64,000 nucleotides of DNA from a virus. A program made the translations under genes and the position numbers. Location of the stretch: IMG/VR virus record IMGVR_UViG_3300004369_000003, positions 1-64,000 of that record. The stretch is one strand, 5' to 3'. Shown here in pieces: positions 15,185 through 22,081 of the stretch (its first letter is position 1; every line of letters starts with the position of its first letter). Below the pieces are notes generated by a model. The model had not been told where the DNA came from. It saw only the letters and a program-made list of their open reading frames with translations, and made no database searches.

Positions 15185-16417
15185 ATGGCGACTACTCCAC
15201 GCAGTAATGTTTCAAAACCGTCACGAGACGGGGCCAACGCTTTTCGCGTGGACATGTTCGGGCGTGTCAAGGTTTCCAACCCCCTCACCATTTTTGACTC
15301 TCAGCATCGCTACAAGCGTTCTGGAGATTACAGCGAGATACTGACTGGTGGCGCTACTACCACCTATGACGCAAACAAAAGCATGGTGTCTCTGAACGTC
15401 GGTACGGCTTCAGGTGACAAAGTAGATATGGAAAGCAAGAAGGTCTTTCCTTATCAACCAGGTAAGTCTCTACAAGTGCTTCAGACTTTTGTCTTTGCTC
15501 CTGCTCAGACCAACCTCCGCCAACGTGCTGGCTACTACTCACGCACTAACGGCTACTACCTAGAACTCGACGGAACCCAGCTCTCTTTCGTGCGTCGAAG
15601 CTACGTCACAGGTGAGCTGGTAGAGACCCGAGTGCTTCAGTCCGAGTGGAACGTTGACAAACTTGATGGAACTGGGCCTAGTGACGTAACCCTTGACATC
15701 TCTAAGGCCCAGATTATGTTTTCCGAGTACGAGTGGCTTGGGGCAGGCTCTGTTCGCCTTGGGTTTGCTATTGACGGCAACTTCATCATTGCTCACCAGT
15801 TCAATCACGCAAACTATGTGACCCACCCCTACATCACCACAGCCTCACTCCCACTCCGCTACGAGATTGAGAACACGGGAACGACCGACACCGCTTCATC
15901 TCTTGGTCAAATCTGCGCCAGCGTGATGTCCAACGGTGGCTATGAGAGGCACACGGAAGACTGGACTGCTGCTAGAACCGAAACACAAAACGTCAGTTCA
16001 GACTTTTATCCCATGGTTTCAATTCGCATGGCTGCGGGCAGAACTGACTCAGTAATTATGCCTTCGGGTCTCGACGTTCTTCCAATTGCTCAGGGTAACT
16101 ACGAGTGGGCGCTTATTCGTAATGCAACTATTACTGGTGGTACTTGGGTAAATCACACCCCATCAACAGGAAATGTTGACTACAACATCACTGCCACTGC
16201 TATGACGGGTGGGATTCTCGTTGCTCAGGGGATTATCAACTCCAGCAACCAAGCAACATCATCGGTCCATTTGAATGAGGGCTTCCAGCGCTTTGACCTT
16301 CAGCTCGGACGCACAAACGCAGTTACTCCCGTCAGCGACACGATGACTCTTGCTCTCCGCTCTCTTGGTGGGACTCAATCAGGTATCGCGTCTCTTAGCT
16401 GGGTGGACTTGCTTTAG
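15185..16417 (+). CDS. Phage structural (fibre/decoration) protein
   Basis: A 410-residue protein with no signal peptide. 'FRVDMFGRVKVSNPLTIFDS' (about 21-40) is a signature I associate with structural proteins of T4-like aquatic phages. Residues about 160-235 ('SEWNVDKLDGTGPSDVTLD', 'FSEYEWLGAGSVRLGFAIDG', 'AHQFNHANY', 'LPLRYEIENTG') match part of the C-terminal region of the 2876-residue protein at 44462 ('QMIYMDYSWYGAGKIRFGF', 'YTHEFTHNNQ', 'LPARYEVATY'). The remainder is beta-rich. So this is probably a virion protein built on the same module, encoded 29 kb away from its relative. Confidence 0.75.
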   Translation: MATTPRSNVSKPSRDGANAFRVDMFGRVKVSNPLTIFDSQHRYKRSGDYSEILTGGATTTYDANKSMVSLNVGTASGDKVDMESKKVFPYQPGKSLQVLQTFVFAPAQTNLRQRAGYYSRTNGYYLELDGTQLSFVRRSYVTGELVETRVLQSEWNVDKLDGTGPSDVTLDISKAQIMFSEYEWLGAGSVRLGFAIDGNFIIAHQFNHANYVTHPYITTASLPLRYEIENTGTTDTASSLGQICASVMSNGGYERHTEDWTAARTETQNVSSDFYPMVSIRMAAGRTDSVIMPSGLDVLPIAQGNYEWALIRNATITGGTWVNHTPSTGNVDYNITATAMTGGILVAQGIINSSNQATSSVHLNEGFQRFDLQLGRTNAVTPVSDTMTLALRSLGGTQSGIASLSWVDLL

Positions 16418-16440
16418 AAATCAACAACTCTTTACTCGTC

Positions 16441-16446
16441 TAAAAT
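16441..16446 (+). promoter_or_regulatory. Possible leaderless -10 box
   Basis: TAAAAT, 6 nt before the ATG at 16453. Confidence 0.35.
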
Positions 16447-16452
16447 TAAAGA

Positions 16453-16734
16453 ATGAGTGGAGAAGAAAAGCCCGAAGAGGCAGGGGAAGAGAAGATGGCA
16501 GAGCCAACTTTTGATGCCGAGGCATTTGAAGCCGCTGTCGGCACTAGCCCGATGGATGAAGACGCCATGCAGATGCATGAGTTGTTTCTATCTTTGATGA
16601 GAGCTGGCTTCCTAGAGCACCAAGCCCTGAAGTTGGTCGCTTTTCTCATTGACCAAGCAAACCAAGACCAAATCGTTTTTCAGTCTATGATGGACTTAGA
16701 CGACGATGACGATGAAGACGAAGATGACTCCTGA
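16453..16734 (+). CDS. Small acidic hypothetical protein
   Basis: A 93-residue helical protein with acidic N-terminus and a C-terminal run of Asp/Glu (about 80-93). The middle 'MHELFLSLMRAGFLEHQALKLVAFLI' is amphipathic helix. Not recognised. It overlaps the next gene and probably has a leaderless mRNA. Confidence 0.6.
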   Translation: MSGEEKPEEAGEEKMAEPTFDAEAFEAAVGTSPMDEDAMQMHELFLSLMRAGFLEHQALKLVAFLIDQANQDQIVFQSMMDLDDDDDEDEDDS

Positions 16735-17062
16735 AGAAAAAGAGGCAGTCACCGATGAGGTTTGGAAAATCCTCATTGAGACGGGTTGTCTAGTCTTCAA
16801 CGGGTATGACCATCAGGGAGAAGCCACCTACAAAGTAACCGAGAGGTGCCGAGAGTTTTTTCCTGAAATCTTTGAGATGCATCAATCAGATGTAAACTCA
16901 ACTGCCTTTGAACTGTGGCAACTTGGAGTTATTGACATCATGTTCACAGAAAGTTCGGAGAGCATCAGCGTTAGCCCAGCGAACTACGCAAGACTACGAG
17001 AAGTGTCTCACCTTCTTGATGACGACCAGTTGGCGTTTCTTAGAGCGCTACAGAAGGACTAA
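16724..17062 (+). CDS. Hypothetical protein
   Basis: A 112-residue mixed alpha/beta protein, not recognised ('DEVWKILIETGCLVFNGYD', 'FELWQLGVIDIMFTE'). ATG at 16724 gives the common overlap with the previous stop; in-frame ATGs at 16706 and 16712 are alternatives. Its stop overlaps the stop of the convergent DNA methyltransferase by 4 nt. Confidence 0.6.
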   Translation: MTPEEKEAVTDEVWKILIETGCLVFNGYDHQGEATYKVTERCREFFPEIFEMHQSDVNSTAFELWQLGVIDIMFTESSESISVSPANYARLREVSHLLDDDQLAFLRALQKD

Positions 17063-18102
17063 ATCCTTCCACCAATCCACTCAATGACGTTCACTGTTAC
17101 AGCGTTGCCCATCTGCTTGTAGCGCGTTGAGTCAGCCTGACCGTCTGTCCAGTTGTCAGGAAAGCCCTGAAGTCTCTCGCACTCGACAGGGGTGAGTCTG
17201 CGAACTCTCGACTTATCCATTATTGCTGGTACGTTTCCGCCACCAGTTCCCCATCTAGAAATCACCGTCTGCATTGTCTGAGACTCAGTGACTCGGACAT
17301 CTCCCACACGGGTTCCGTCCATAATCAAGACCGTTGCTCGTCCTTCTCCGCTGTTGTCAAACGGAGTGAGAGTTGGAGAAACTGACTGGGTTCTCCACAC
17401 TTCAGCGGGAAGATTTCCTTCGCTGTCTCGTGCTCCAGAACGAACTGCCTTGATGTAGGTCGTCAGAGTGTTATCTGACTCGTTAGAGCCTGTTCCAATT
17501 CCTCGGGAAGTGGCTTCCCCCGCCCCGTCGCTCTGCGAATGATTCCCTCGCAGGCTTTCGAACTCAGCGAGTACTTTGCGTCCACCTCGTTCTGGAGTGT
17601 TTGCGACAATAAAGACTCGGCGGCGTCGCTGGGGGACTCCGAAGAATTGCGAATCAAGCACACGCCATTCGATGTCGCTATACCCTGCGTCGGCCAATGT
17701 AGTGAGGACGACTCCGAAATCGCGTCCTCCGTTGCTTGATAGAAGTCCTGCGACATTTTCCAGGATAACAGTTTTGGCTTCAACGTGCGATGCGAAAGAG
17801 ACAGCATCAAAGAAGAGTCCACTTCGTTCTCCAGCGAGCCCAACCCTGCGTCCCGCAACGCTGACATCTTGGCAAGGGAATCCTCCGCAGACAATATCGA
17901 CTCGCCCTTTGAGATTTTCGGCATCAGCCCACTCCTTTGCTGTTACTACATCCGTGTGCTTGGCAACTGTGGGCCAATGCTTTGTAAGTACCTCTAGGCA
18001 CTTCTTATCAATCTCAACTTGACCGACGCAGGTGTGACCAGCCCGTTCCAGCCCAAGGTCAAAGCCTCCGACCCCAGCGAAGAGAGATACAAAAGTTGCC
18101 AT
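17059..18102 (-). CDS. DNA (cytosine-5) methyltransferase
   Basis: A 347-residue C5 methyltransferase that would methylate cytosine in a specific DNA site. All main motifs are present in order: I 'SLFAGVGGFDLGLE' (6-19), IV 'GGFPCQDVS' with catalytic C77, VI 'ILENVAGL', VIII 'VPQRRRRVFIVAN', the target region (about 185-290), IX 'RRLTPVECERLQGFPDNW', X 'KQMGNAVTVNVIEW'. No restriction nuclease lies next to it, so it is probably an orphan enzyme protecting phage DNA or altering gene expression. The start lacks a clear ribosome site; TAAGCT lies 7 nt upstream. Confidence 0.93.
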   Translation of the reverse strand: MATFVSLFAGVGGFDLGLERAGHTCVGQVEIDKKCLEVLTKHWPTVAKHTDVVTAKEWADAENLKGRVDIVCGGFPCQDVSVAGRRVGLAGERSGLFFDAVSFASHVEAKTVILENVAGLLSSNGGRDFGVVLTTLADAGYSDIEWRVLDSQFFGVPQRRRRVFIVANTPERGGRKVLAEFESLRGNHSQSDGAGEATSRGIGTGSNESDNTLTTYIKAVRSGARDSEGNLPAEVWRTQSVSPTLTPFDNSGEGRATVLIMDGTRVGDVRVTESQTMQTVISRWGTGGGNVPAIMDKSRVRRLTPVECERLQGFPDNWTDGQADSTRYKQMGNAVTVNVIEWIGGRI

Positions 18103-18127
18103 GAGAAAAAGCTTACCCTACCAACCC

Positions 18128-18156
18128 TTGATTGCCAAGAGGACACTACTTATAAT
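18128..18156 (+). promoter_or_regulatory. Sigma70-type promoter of the small-gene operon
   Basis: TTGATT (18128-18133), 17-nt spacer, TATAAT (18151-18156). It leads into the gene at 18212 and the start-element operon beyond, suggesting early expression by host polymerase. Confidence 0.8.
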
Positions 18157-18211
18157 CTTGACTCATCAACGGTTTATGCGTAATATGTTCATAAAGACGG
18201 AGGAGATATAA

Positions 18212-18469
18212 ATGATTTATTGCAAGATGCCCGAATATGACGTAACAGTCATGCGGAACATGCAAGGCCAACTTGGCTGTTACATGTGCAAGTTTGGCGA
18301 CATGATAGAGACCGTCTATCACCCAGAGTCCACTCAAGAAATGTTGGACCACCTGTCAGCGCACGACCGCGCAGGAGACAAAGTTCCCCTCGGCCTCCAC
18401 ACTCAACTGGTGAACGACGACGAAAAGAACTTCCCCCAGAACTTGAAGACGGAGCCGCCTCGTCTCTGA
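18212..18469 (+). CDS. Small conserved phage protein
   Basis: An 85-residue protein. The N-terminal part 'MIYCKMPEYDVTVMRN' and 'LGCYMCKFGDMIE' with three cysteines may bind metal; 'MLDHLSAHDRAGDKVPLGLH' follows. I recall related short proteins in actinobacteriophages; no function known. Strong ribosome site 'ggaggag'. First gene after the promoter at 18128. Confidence 0.7.
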   Translation: MIYCKMPEYDVTVMRNMQGQLGCYMCKFGDMIETVYHPESTQEMLDHLSAHDRAGDKVPLGLHTQLVNDDEKNFPQNLKTEPPRL

Positions 18470-18470
18470 A

Positions 18471-18490
18471 CGGAACGAGAGCGCGAAAAA
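18471..18490 (+). repeat. Start-associated element, copy 1
   Basis: CGGAACGAGAGCGCGAAAAA ends directly at the ATG at 18491. It contains the purine-rich ribosome site but is conserved well beyond it. Six copies lie between 18471 and 22505. Confidence 0.85.
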
Positions 18491-18676
18491 ATGGATTTCA
18501 ACTACGCATTTGAGGCCATGATGTCAGCCGAAGAACAGATAGAACGTGCTCGAATCAAAGGCAAGATGGATGAGCGCAGGCGCATCTTGGAGAAGTTGGC
18601 TCAACTAGAGCTTCAGGGCGACAAGTTGAAGCGCAGTCCTAAGGAACTTGCACGCTTCTTTTGGGGAACTAACTGA
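18491..18676 (+). CDS. Small helical protein behind start element 1
   Basis: A 61-residue highly charged helical protein ('EEQIERARIKGKMDERRRIL'). 'KMDERRRILEKL' resembles part of the 85-residue protein at 9550. Function unknown. The start is fixed by the repeated element. Its end overlaps the convergent gene at 18669 by 8 nt. Confidence 0.7.
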   Translation: MDFNYAFEAMMSAEEQIERARIKGKMDERRRILEKLAQLELQGDKLKRSPKELARFFWGTN

Positions 18677-18905
18677 AGTTCCTGACCCAACTTGCTACGA
18701 CCTTTTGCCATTCACTGAATGTCTGAGCGTCACCGCCACCTTCAAGCATTCGTTTGACAGGAACCTCAACTTGGTAGACAAGTGCCCCAGTTGAATTCTT
18801 CCAAATCTCAAGGTTGCCTCGGAGCATGTTGTCTCCGATAGGCATGACTTTCATAAAGTAAGCCCGACCGACAGGGCCTTCCCACAGAGGCTGTTCTTCG
18901 TCCAT
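18669..18905 (-). CDS. Hypothetical protein
   Basis: A 78-residue beta-rich protein, not recognised ('GRAYFMKVMPIGDNMLRGNLEIW', 'GALVYQVEVPVKRML'). It follows the pyruvyl-transferase-like gene by 4 nt on the minus strand. TAGGAT lies 6 nt before its ATG but overlaps the previous gene's end and also resembles a ribosome site. Confidence 0.6.
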   Translation of the reverse strand: MDEEQPLWEGPVGRAYFMKVMPIGDNMLRGNLEIWKNSTGALVYQVEVPVKRMLEGGGDAQTFSEWQKVVASWVRNFS

Positions 18906-18909
18906 CTCT

Positions 18910-19623
18910 TTATCCTATCTGTCTATGCCAGACACGGCCTTGGACAATATTCTCGCAGAAAACGGGCTGTCCGTATCCTTTGGATGCAAACCAGTCCACC
19001 CACTTGGGAACGCAATCAACAAATCCATCGTGCCCCGCGAGGGGGGCCCAAGGCACTCCGTAAGCATCAGCAACCATTGCAGCGTGCATGGCACCAGCCA
19101 GAACAAACCTGGCTCCTGAAATCTTTTGAATAAACTCAATAATGTCAGATGGCTCTTCTACAACTGGACTGAAGATGGCGTCAGCGCCAAGTTCAAAGAT
19201 TGAGTCCTGGTTGTAGTCCGTCGGGTCTTGCATGTGTCGAACAACGAGGGCTAGCGCGTTTGGTGCGCCCTTCGCAACAAGTTTTGGAAGTTGGTACGCG
19301 GGGTCGCCAGTCACCTCAACGTGCACACCGTGTCGGGCTAGTTCGCCCTGGGTATATGGACCGCGAGCGCCGACAAACTCGCACTCGGCAACAAGTTCTG
19401 GGTCTAACTCTTCGCCTCGCCACCCGCAATTGATGAAAACAGGTTTATAACCTAAAGACAAAGATTCCAAGATGACTTGGTTGCAAATAACGCTTCCAAT
19501 AGGAAAATAGATGTGATTCGGGTCCTCCTGGAAGTCTTTATAGACTTTTTCAGGCAGGAGGATTTCGTATAGCGCGTCACCGAAGTTTCGCGTTACACCA
19601 TCCAGTTTCCACTCGTAAATCAC
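18910..19623 (-). CDS. Polysaccharide pyruvyl transferase-like protein
   Basis: A 237-residue protein of the CsaB/WcaK-like pyruvyl transferase family, which adds ketal pyruvate to sugars of cell-surface polymers. Signs: 'NFGDALYEILLP' at the start, 'FVGARGPYTQGELARHGV' and 'VTGDPAYQLP' in the middle (about 82-112), and 'FVLAGAMHAAMVADAYGVPW' (about 172-192), the H-A-x2-A region near the C-terminal half. It is shorter than typical members (about 300). Start is GTG with TAATTT 6 nt upstream (leaderless pattern). It might alter host or phage glycans together with the cytidylyltransferase-like gene at 20648. Confidence 0.75.
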   Translation of the reverse strand: MIYEWKLDGVTRNFGDALYEILLPEKVYKDFQEDPNHIYFPIGSVICNQVILESLSLGYKPVFINCGWRGEELDPELVAECEFVGARGPYTQGELARHGVHVEVTGDPAYQLPKLVAKGAPNALALVVRHMQDPTDYNQDSIFELGADAIFSPVVEEPSDIIEFIQKISGARFVLAGAMHAAMVADAYGVPWAPLAGHDGFVDCVPKWVDWFASKGYGQPVFCENIVQGRVWHRQIG

Positions 19624-19661
19624 TGTTTAAAATTACCATTCGACTCGTCTCCCGATGGGAG

Positions 19662-20162
19662 CTAACTGTAGGTGTCTTCTAGAAGAACAGCGGAGAGTAT
19701 TGAAATTTCTGGGTCGTAATGTACGTTCAAATTATCATCCGCGACAATCCTGTGGATTGCTCCGTCCATCGCCACATGGGTTACACACCCCGCGTGACCG
19801 ATTCCAATTTGAGGAGCCCCTGGCAGCAAAATTGCTGTTACGACGGTCTCCTGCGTTACATACAACACTCCGCCTCCAAGTGAAAAAGGTCCAAATGAAG
19901 CTTTGGTTACTTTCTCAAACTCTTGCTTGATAAGCGGAATTTCTACTTCTGCCTTCTTCTCGGGATTAAGTGGGTCATCGAGCAAAGTAAAAAACACGGG
20001 TTTGTAGAACTCATTCATCATGTGCTCCAAAACCCACTGAGCCATAGCAATAGATGAATGCGCCCACTCGAATGCATTGCTCGGTTTACGCCCGACAACG
20101 GAGAATCCCCACATGAGGTTCTCGAACCTCTGGGGCACAATCCGAATTTCTTCCGCACCCAT
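19662..20162 (-). CDS. Hypothetical protein
   Basis: A 166-residue protein, not recognised. It shows mixed helices and strands, with 'LGGGVLYVTQETVVTAILLPG' as a hydrophobic beta segment near residue 105. It is the first gene of a minus-strand cassette lying between start elements 1 and 2, and has a perfect TATAAT 6 nt before its ATG. Confidence 0.65.
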   Translation of the reverse strand: MGAEEIRIVPQRFENLMWGFSVVGRKPSNAFEWAHSSIAMAQWVLEHMMNEFYKPVFFTLLDDPLNPEKKAEVEIPLIKQEFEKVTKASFGPFSLGGGVLYVTQETVVTAILLPGAPQIGIGHAGCVTHVAMDGAIHRIVADDNLNVHYDPEISILSAVLLEDTYS

Positions 20163-20168
20163 AACCTA

Positions 20169-20174
20169 ATTATA
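20169..20174 (-). promoter_or_regulatory. Leaderless -10 box
   Basis: TATAAT on the minus strand followed by TAGGTT and the ATG at 20162. No good -35 at 17 nt. Confidence 0.6.
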
Positions 20175-20197
20175 GAGACTGCCTCGTCTGCTGATTA

Positions 20198-20217
20198 GGG
20201 AACGAGAGCGCGAAAAG
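20198..20217 (+). repeat. Start-associated element, copy 2 (without a following plus-strand gene)
   Basis: GGGAACGAGAGCGCGAAAAG is followed not by a start codon but by TTA, the stop codon of a minus-strand gene. The copy therefore seems orphaned. Confidence 0.8.
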
Positions 20218-20379
20218 TTACTTTTCGAAGTCTTGGAGTTCGTCCTCTAACCACTCAAGATGGTCTTCTGCCATTTTTAGTTGGCCTTTTAGGGAGTTGA
20301 CTGTCTGCTTCTGCTTGACAACCTCAATCTCCAAGTACCGCATGTAATTTGTGTTCCCTAGGCTGGTTTTTTCTAGCAT
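20218..20379 (-). CDS. Small coiled-coil protein
   Basis: A 53-residue protein (MLEKTSLGNT...) that is helical with heptad-like spacing ('LEIEVVKQKQTVNSLKGQL'), ending 'ELQDFEK'. It would form a coiled coil. Function unknown. Its stop touches start element copy 2. TAAGTT lies 6 nt before the ATG. Confidence 0.6.
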   Translation of the reverse strand: MLEKTSLGNTNYMRYLEIEVVKQKQTVNSLKGQLKMAEDHLEWLEDELQDFEK

Positions 20380-20391
20380 ATTGAAAACTTA

Positions 20392-20586
20392 CTACTTCTT
20401 GGGGGCCCTGTTTTTTCTTTTGGGTTTACTCTCCTCGACCACGAATGCTTTCTTTTCTGGCAAAGGTGGTTTAGGCTTACCTACATGACACTTGCATTCA
20501 CATTCAATGATGCGGTCGTCCCAGTTTCTGTAATGGACGCGGCATCCTTCATCATGTCCGTCCAAACACCACCCGAACTTTGCCAT
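20392..20586 (-). CDS. Small Cys/His-rich protein
   Basis: A 64-residue protein. The first half has 'FGWCLDGHDEGCRVHY' and 'IIECECKCH', a probable zinc site of a kind repeated in actinobacteriophage small proteins; the second half is Pro/Lys-rich with a basic end. It may bind nucleic acid. TAGGGT lies 6 nt before the ATG, and AGGGG could serve as ribosome site. Confidence 0.7.
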   Translation of the reverse strand: MAKFGWCLDGHDEGCRVHYRNWDDRIIECECKCHVGKPKPPLPEKKAFVVEESKPKRKNRAPKK

Positions 20587-20627
20587 ACCCCTACCCTAAA
20601 CTCCATCGGCGGTCCCGCTGATGATTT

Positions 20628-20647
20628 CGGAACGAGAGCGCGAAAAG
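20628..20647 (+). repeat. Start-associated element, copy 3
   Basis: CGGAACGAGAGCGCGAAAAG followed directly by TTG at 20648. The position of the element argues that this TTG, and not the ATG at 20621 inside the element, is the start codon. Confidence 0.8.
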
Positions 20648-21199
20648 TTGGCTTCTGACATGAACACACTTATTGGTTACGAAGGCGAAGACGCCAATTA
20701 TGTTTTTGACGCTATAAGGATGCTTGGCGGAGGGCCCAAAGTGGGGCTCACGGCCTCGTGTTTTGACCTTCTTCATGCAGGTCACATCCTTATGTTAGAA
20801 GAGGCAAAGAGCGTTTGCGATTACCTCGTCTGCGCTTTGCAAACTGACCCAAGTATTGACCGTCCAAAAGAAAAGCGCAAGCCTATTCAATCTCTAGTTG
20901 AGCGACAGATTCAACTTCAAGCGGTCTCGTTCGTTGACGAGATTATTGTCTACGAGACGGAAGATGACCTACTCAACATTCTTAAGACTCGTCGTCCCGA
21001 CCTTCGCATCGTCGGGGAAGAGTACATCGGGAGAGACTTCACGGGTCGGGATTGGTGCGAGAAGAACAACATAGAGATTTACTACAACTCCCGAAACCAC
21101 AACTACTCAACCACAGAACTTCTAGACAGAATCTGGCACCGCCAACCAAGCGCTCGCAAAGACGGTTCTGTCCCAAGGAAGCCTGACAGTCTTGCATAG
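20648..21199 (+). CDS. Cytidylyltransferase-like nucleotidyltransferase
   Basis: A 183-residue protein of the HxGH nucleotidyltransferase superfamily. 'VGLTASCFDLLHAGHILMLEEAK' like start holds the HAGH nucleotide-binding motif; 'RKPIQSLVERQIQL' and 'RIVGEEYIGRDFTG' are typical of the glycerol-3-phosphate/heptose cytidylyltransferase branch. It would activate a sugar phosphate or alcohol phosphate with CTP or ATP, which would suit glycan synthesis along with nearby sugar genes. Start TTG at 20648 is set by the start element. The usual C-terminal 'IS(S/T)T' motif is replaced by 'NYSTTELLDRI'. Confidence 0.82.
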   Translation: MASDMNTLIGYEGEDANYVFDAIRMLGGGPKVGLTASCFDLLHAGHILMLEEAKSVCDYLVCALQTDPSIDRPKEKRKPIQSLVERQIQLQAVSFVDEIIVYETEDDLLNILKTRRPDLRIVGEEYIGRDFTGRDWCEKNNIEIYYNSRNHNYSTTELLDRIWHRQPSARKDGSVPRKPDSLA

Positions 21200-21233
21200 C
21201 AAACATACGCAATGGATTGTTGCTCTGAAAACT

Positions 21234-21488
21234 ATGGGCAACAAAGAGTACTGGACAAAAGCAAACATCTTTGAGTTTGTAGCTTTTGTTGTGAAGGCAG
21301 TTATCATCGTCCCAGGACTTCTTTTTGACATTCAGTTCTGGTGGCTTTACATCTTTGCAGTCGTCTCTAGTTTGATGCTGATTTGGTCTTCAACGGTAAA
21401 GACCATCCCCACTCTTATTTGGTTCAACATTCTTTGGGTTGTTTTGGCTGTTGCAGCAATAATTCGTCAACTCATAGTGGTACAATAA
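21234..21488 (+). CDS. Small membrane protein with three helices
   Basis: An 84-residue protein with three hydrophobic segments ('FVAFVVKAVIIVPGLLF', 'WWLYIFAVVSSLMLIW', 'LIWFNILWVVLAVAAII'). It would lie in the host membrane. Role unknown; it could affect membrane exclusion or lysis. ATG at 21234 is chosen; an in-frame TTG at 21192 overlapping the previous gene is an alternative. No clear ribosome site. Confidence 0.6.
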   Translation: MGNKEYWTKANIFEFVAFVVKAVIIVPGLLFDIQFWWLYIFAVVSSLMLIWSSTVKTIPTLIWFNILWVVLAVAAIIRQLIVVQ

Positions 21489-21496
21489 AAAAGCCA

Positions 21497-21563
21497 ATCG
21501 CGGCCTCTGGGAGGACATCGGTCTCCAAAACCGATTAGCAGGGTTCAATTCCTTGACGCGGTG
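21497..21563 (+). tRNA. Degenerate tRNA-Trp-like sequence (anticodon CCA)
   Basis: An anticodon stem TCGGT/ACCGA with loop CTCCAAA gives anticodon CCA. A T-arm CAGGG-TTCAATT-CCTTG and an acceptor stem ATCGCGG/ACGCGGT (one wobble, one mismatch) are present. The D-arm is much too short (CCTC-TGG-GAGG at best) and no CCA end is encoded. It may be a decayed tRNA, a tRNA-like RNA, or a processing decoy. Confidence 0.55.
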
Positions 21564-21589
21564 CTCTTGAGAAATGTAATAGTTCGTGT

Positions 21590-21595
21590 TAGGTT
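21590..21595 (+). promoter_or_regulatory. Possible leaderless -10 box
   Basis: TAGGTT, 6 nt before the ATG at 21602, in an 18-base context nearly identical to that at 2463-2480. Confidence 0.35.
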
Positions 21596-21601
21596 CAATT
21601 C

Positions 21602-21907
21602 ATGGAACTATTAGAAGGACACAGAGACGGTGAGACTTACGAAGAAGACTTTGACTTCGACAGGCTCAACGCTCAAGCAAAGCGCGTATACCTCGTAATG
21701 AAAGATTCTGAGTGGCGAACCCTTTCAGAGATTTCTTTTCACACGGGCGACCCAGAAGCCTCAATCTCTGCCAGACTGCGTGACCTACGAAAAGCCAGGT
21801 TTGGCTCATTCACGGTGGAGCGGAGGCGTCGGACAGAAAACGGTCTCTACGAGTACCGAGTTCTTACCCCCCTCTCCGTGGTGGAGTCCCTCAACCGACT
21901 ATTCTGA
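21602..21907 (+). CDS. Winged-helix DNA-binding protein
   Basis: A 101-residue protein. The segment 'QAKRVYLVMKDSEWRTLSEIS' to 'PEASISARLRDLRKARFGSF' is a winged helix-turn-helix, with the recognition helix at about 58-70, then a basic wing 'TVERRRRTENGLYEYRVL'. Such small proteins are frequent in actinobacteriophages and may act as regulators or replication-linked proteins. It opens the run of start-element genes 21931-22769. Confidence 0.8.
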   Translation: MELLEGHRDGETYEEDFDFDRLNAQAKRVYLVMKDSEWRTLSEISFHTGDPEASISARLRDLRKARFGSFTVERRRRTENGLYEYRVLTPLSVVESLNRLF

Positions 21908-21910
21908 TTT

Positions 21911-21930
21911 CGGAAAGGGAGCGCGAAAAA
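21911..21930 (+). repeat. Start-associated element, copy 4
   Basis: CGGAAAGGGAGCGCGAAAAA directly before the ATG at 21931. Confidence 0.85.
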
Positions 21931-22062
21931 ATGGATTCTGAAGCCCGACGCACACAAACAGAGATTGCCAAGAACCTCAAAAGCATCTCTGAACAACTTG
22001 CCGAACAGAACCGTCTTCTTTCGGAAGTCTTGAAATACCTACTTCGCCACGAAGGCAAGTAG
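21931..22062 (+). CDS. Small helical protein behind start element 4
   Basis: A 43-residue protein ('MDSEARRTQTEIAKNLKSIS') predicted to be one long amphipathic helix. Its start is set by the element and its TAG stop touches element copy 5. Function unknown. Confidence 0.65.
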   Translation: MDSEARRTQTEIAKNLKSISEQLAEQNRLLSEVLKYLLRHEGK

Positions 22063-22081
22063 CGGAACGGGAGCGCGAAAA
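22063..22081 (+). repeat. Start-associated element, copy 5
   Basis: CGGAACGGGAGCGCGAAAA directly before the ATG at 22082. Confidence 0.85.

Noticed and set aside
17463-18022. Overlapping frames on both strands within the DNA methyltransferase gene
   Set aside because: Shadows of the methyltransferase, whose motifs fill the whole frame.
19640-19662. CTCCC-GAT-GGGAG hairpin as a terminator
   Set aside because: No T-run on either strand, and it lies between two minus-strand genes.
20621-20647. ATG at 20621 as start of the nucleotidyltransferase
   Set aside because: It would translate the start-associated element, which in the other copies lies just before the start codon; TTG at 20648 takes that position.
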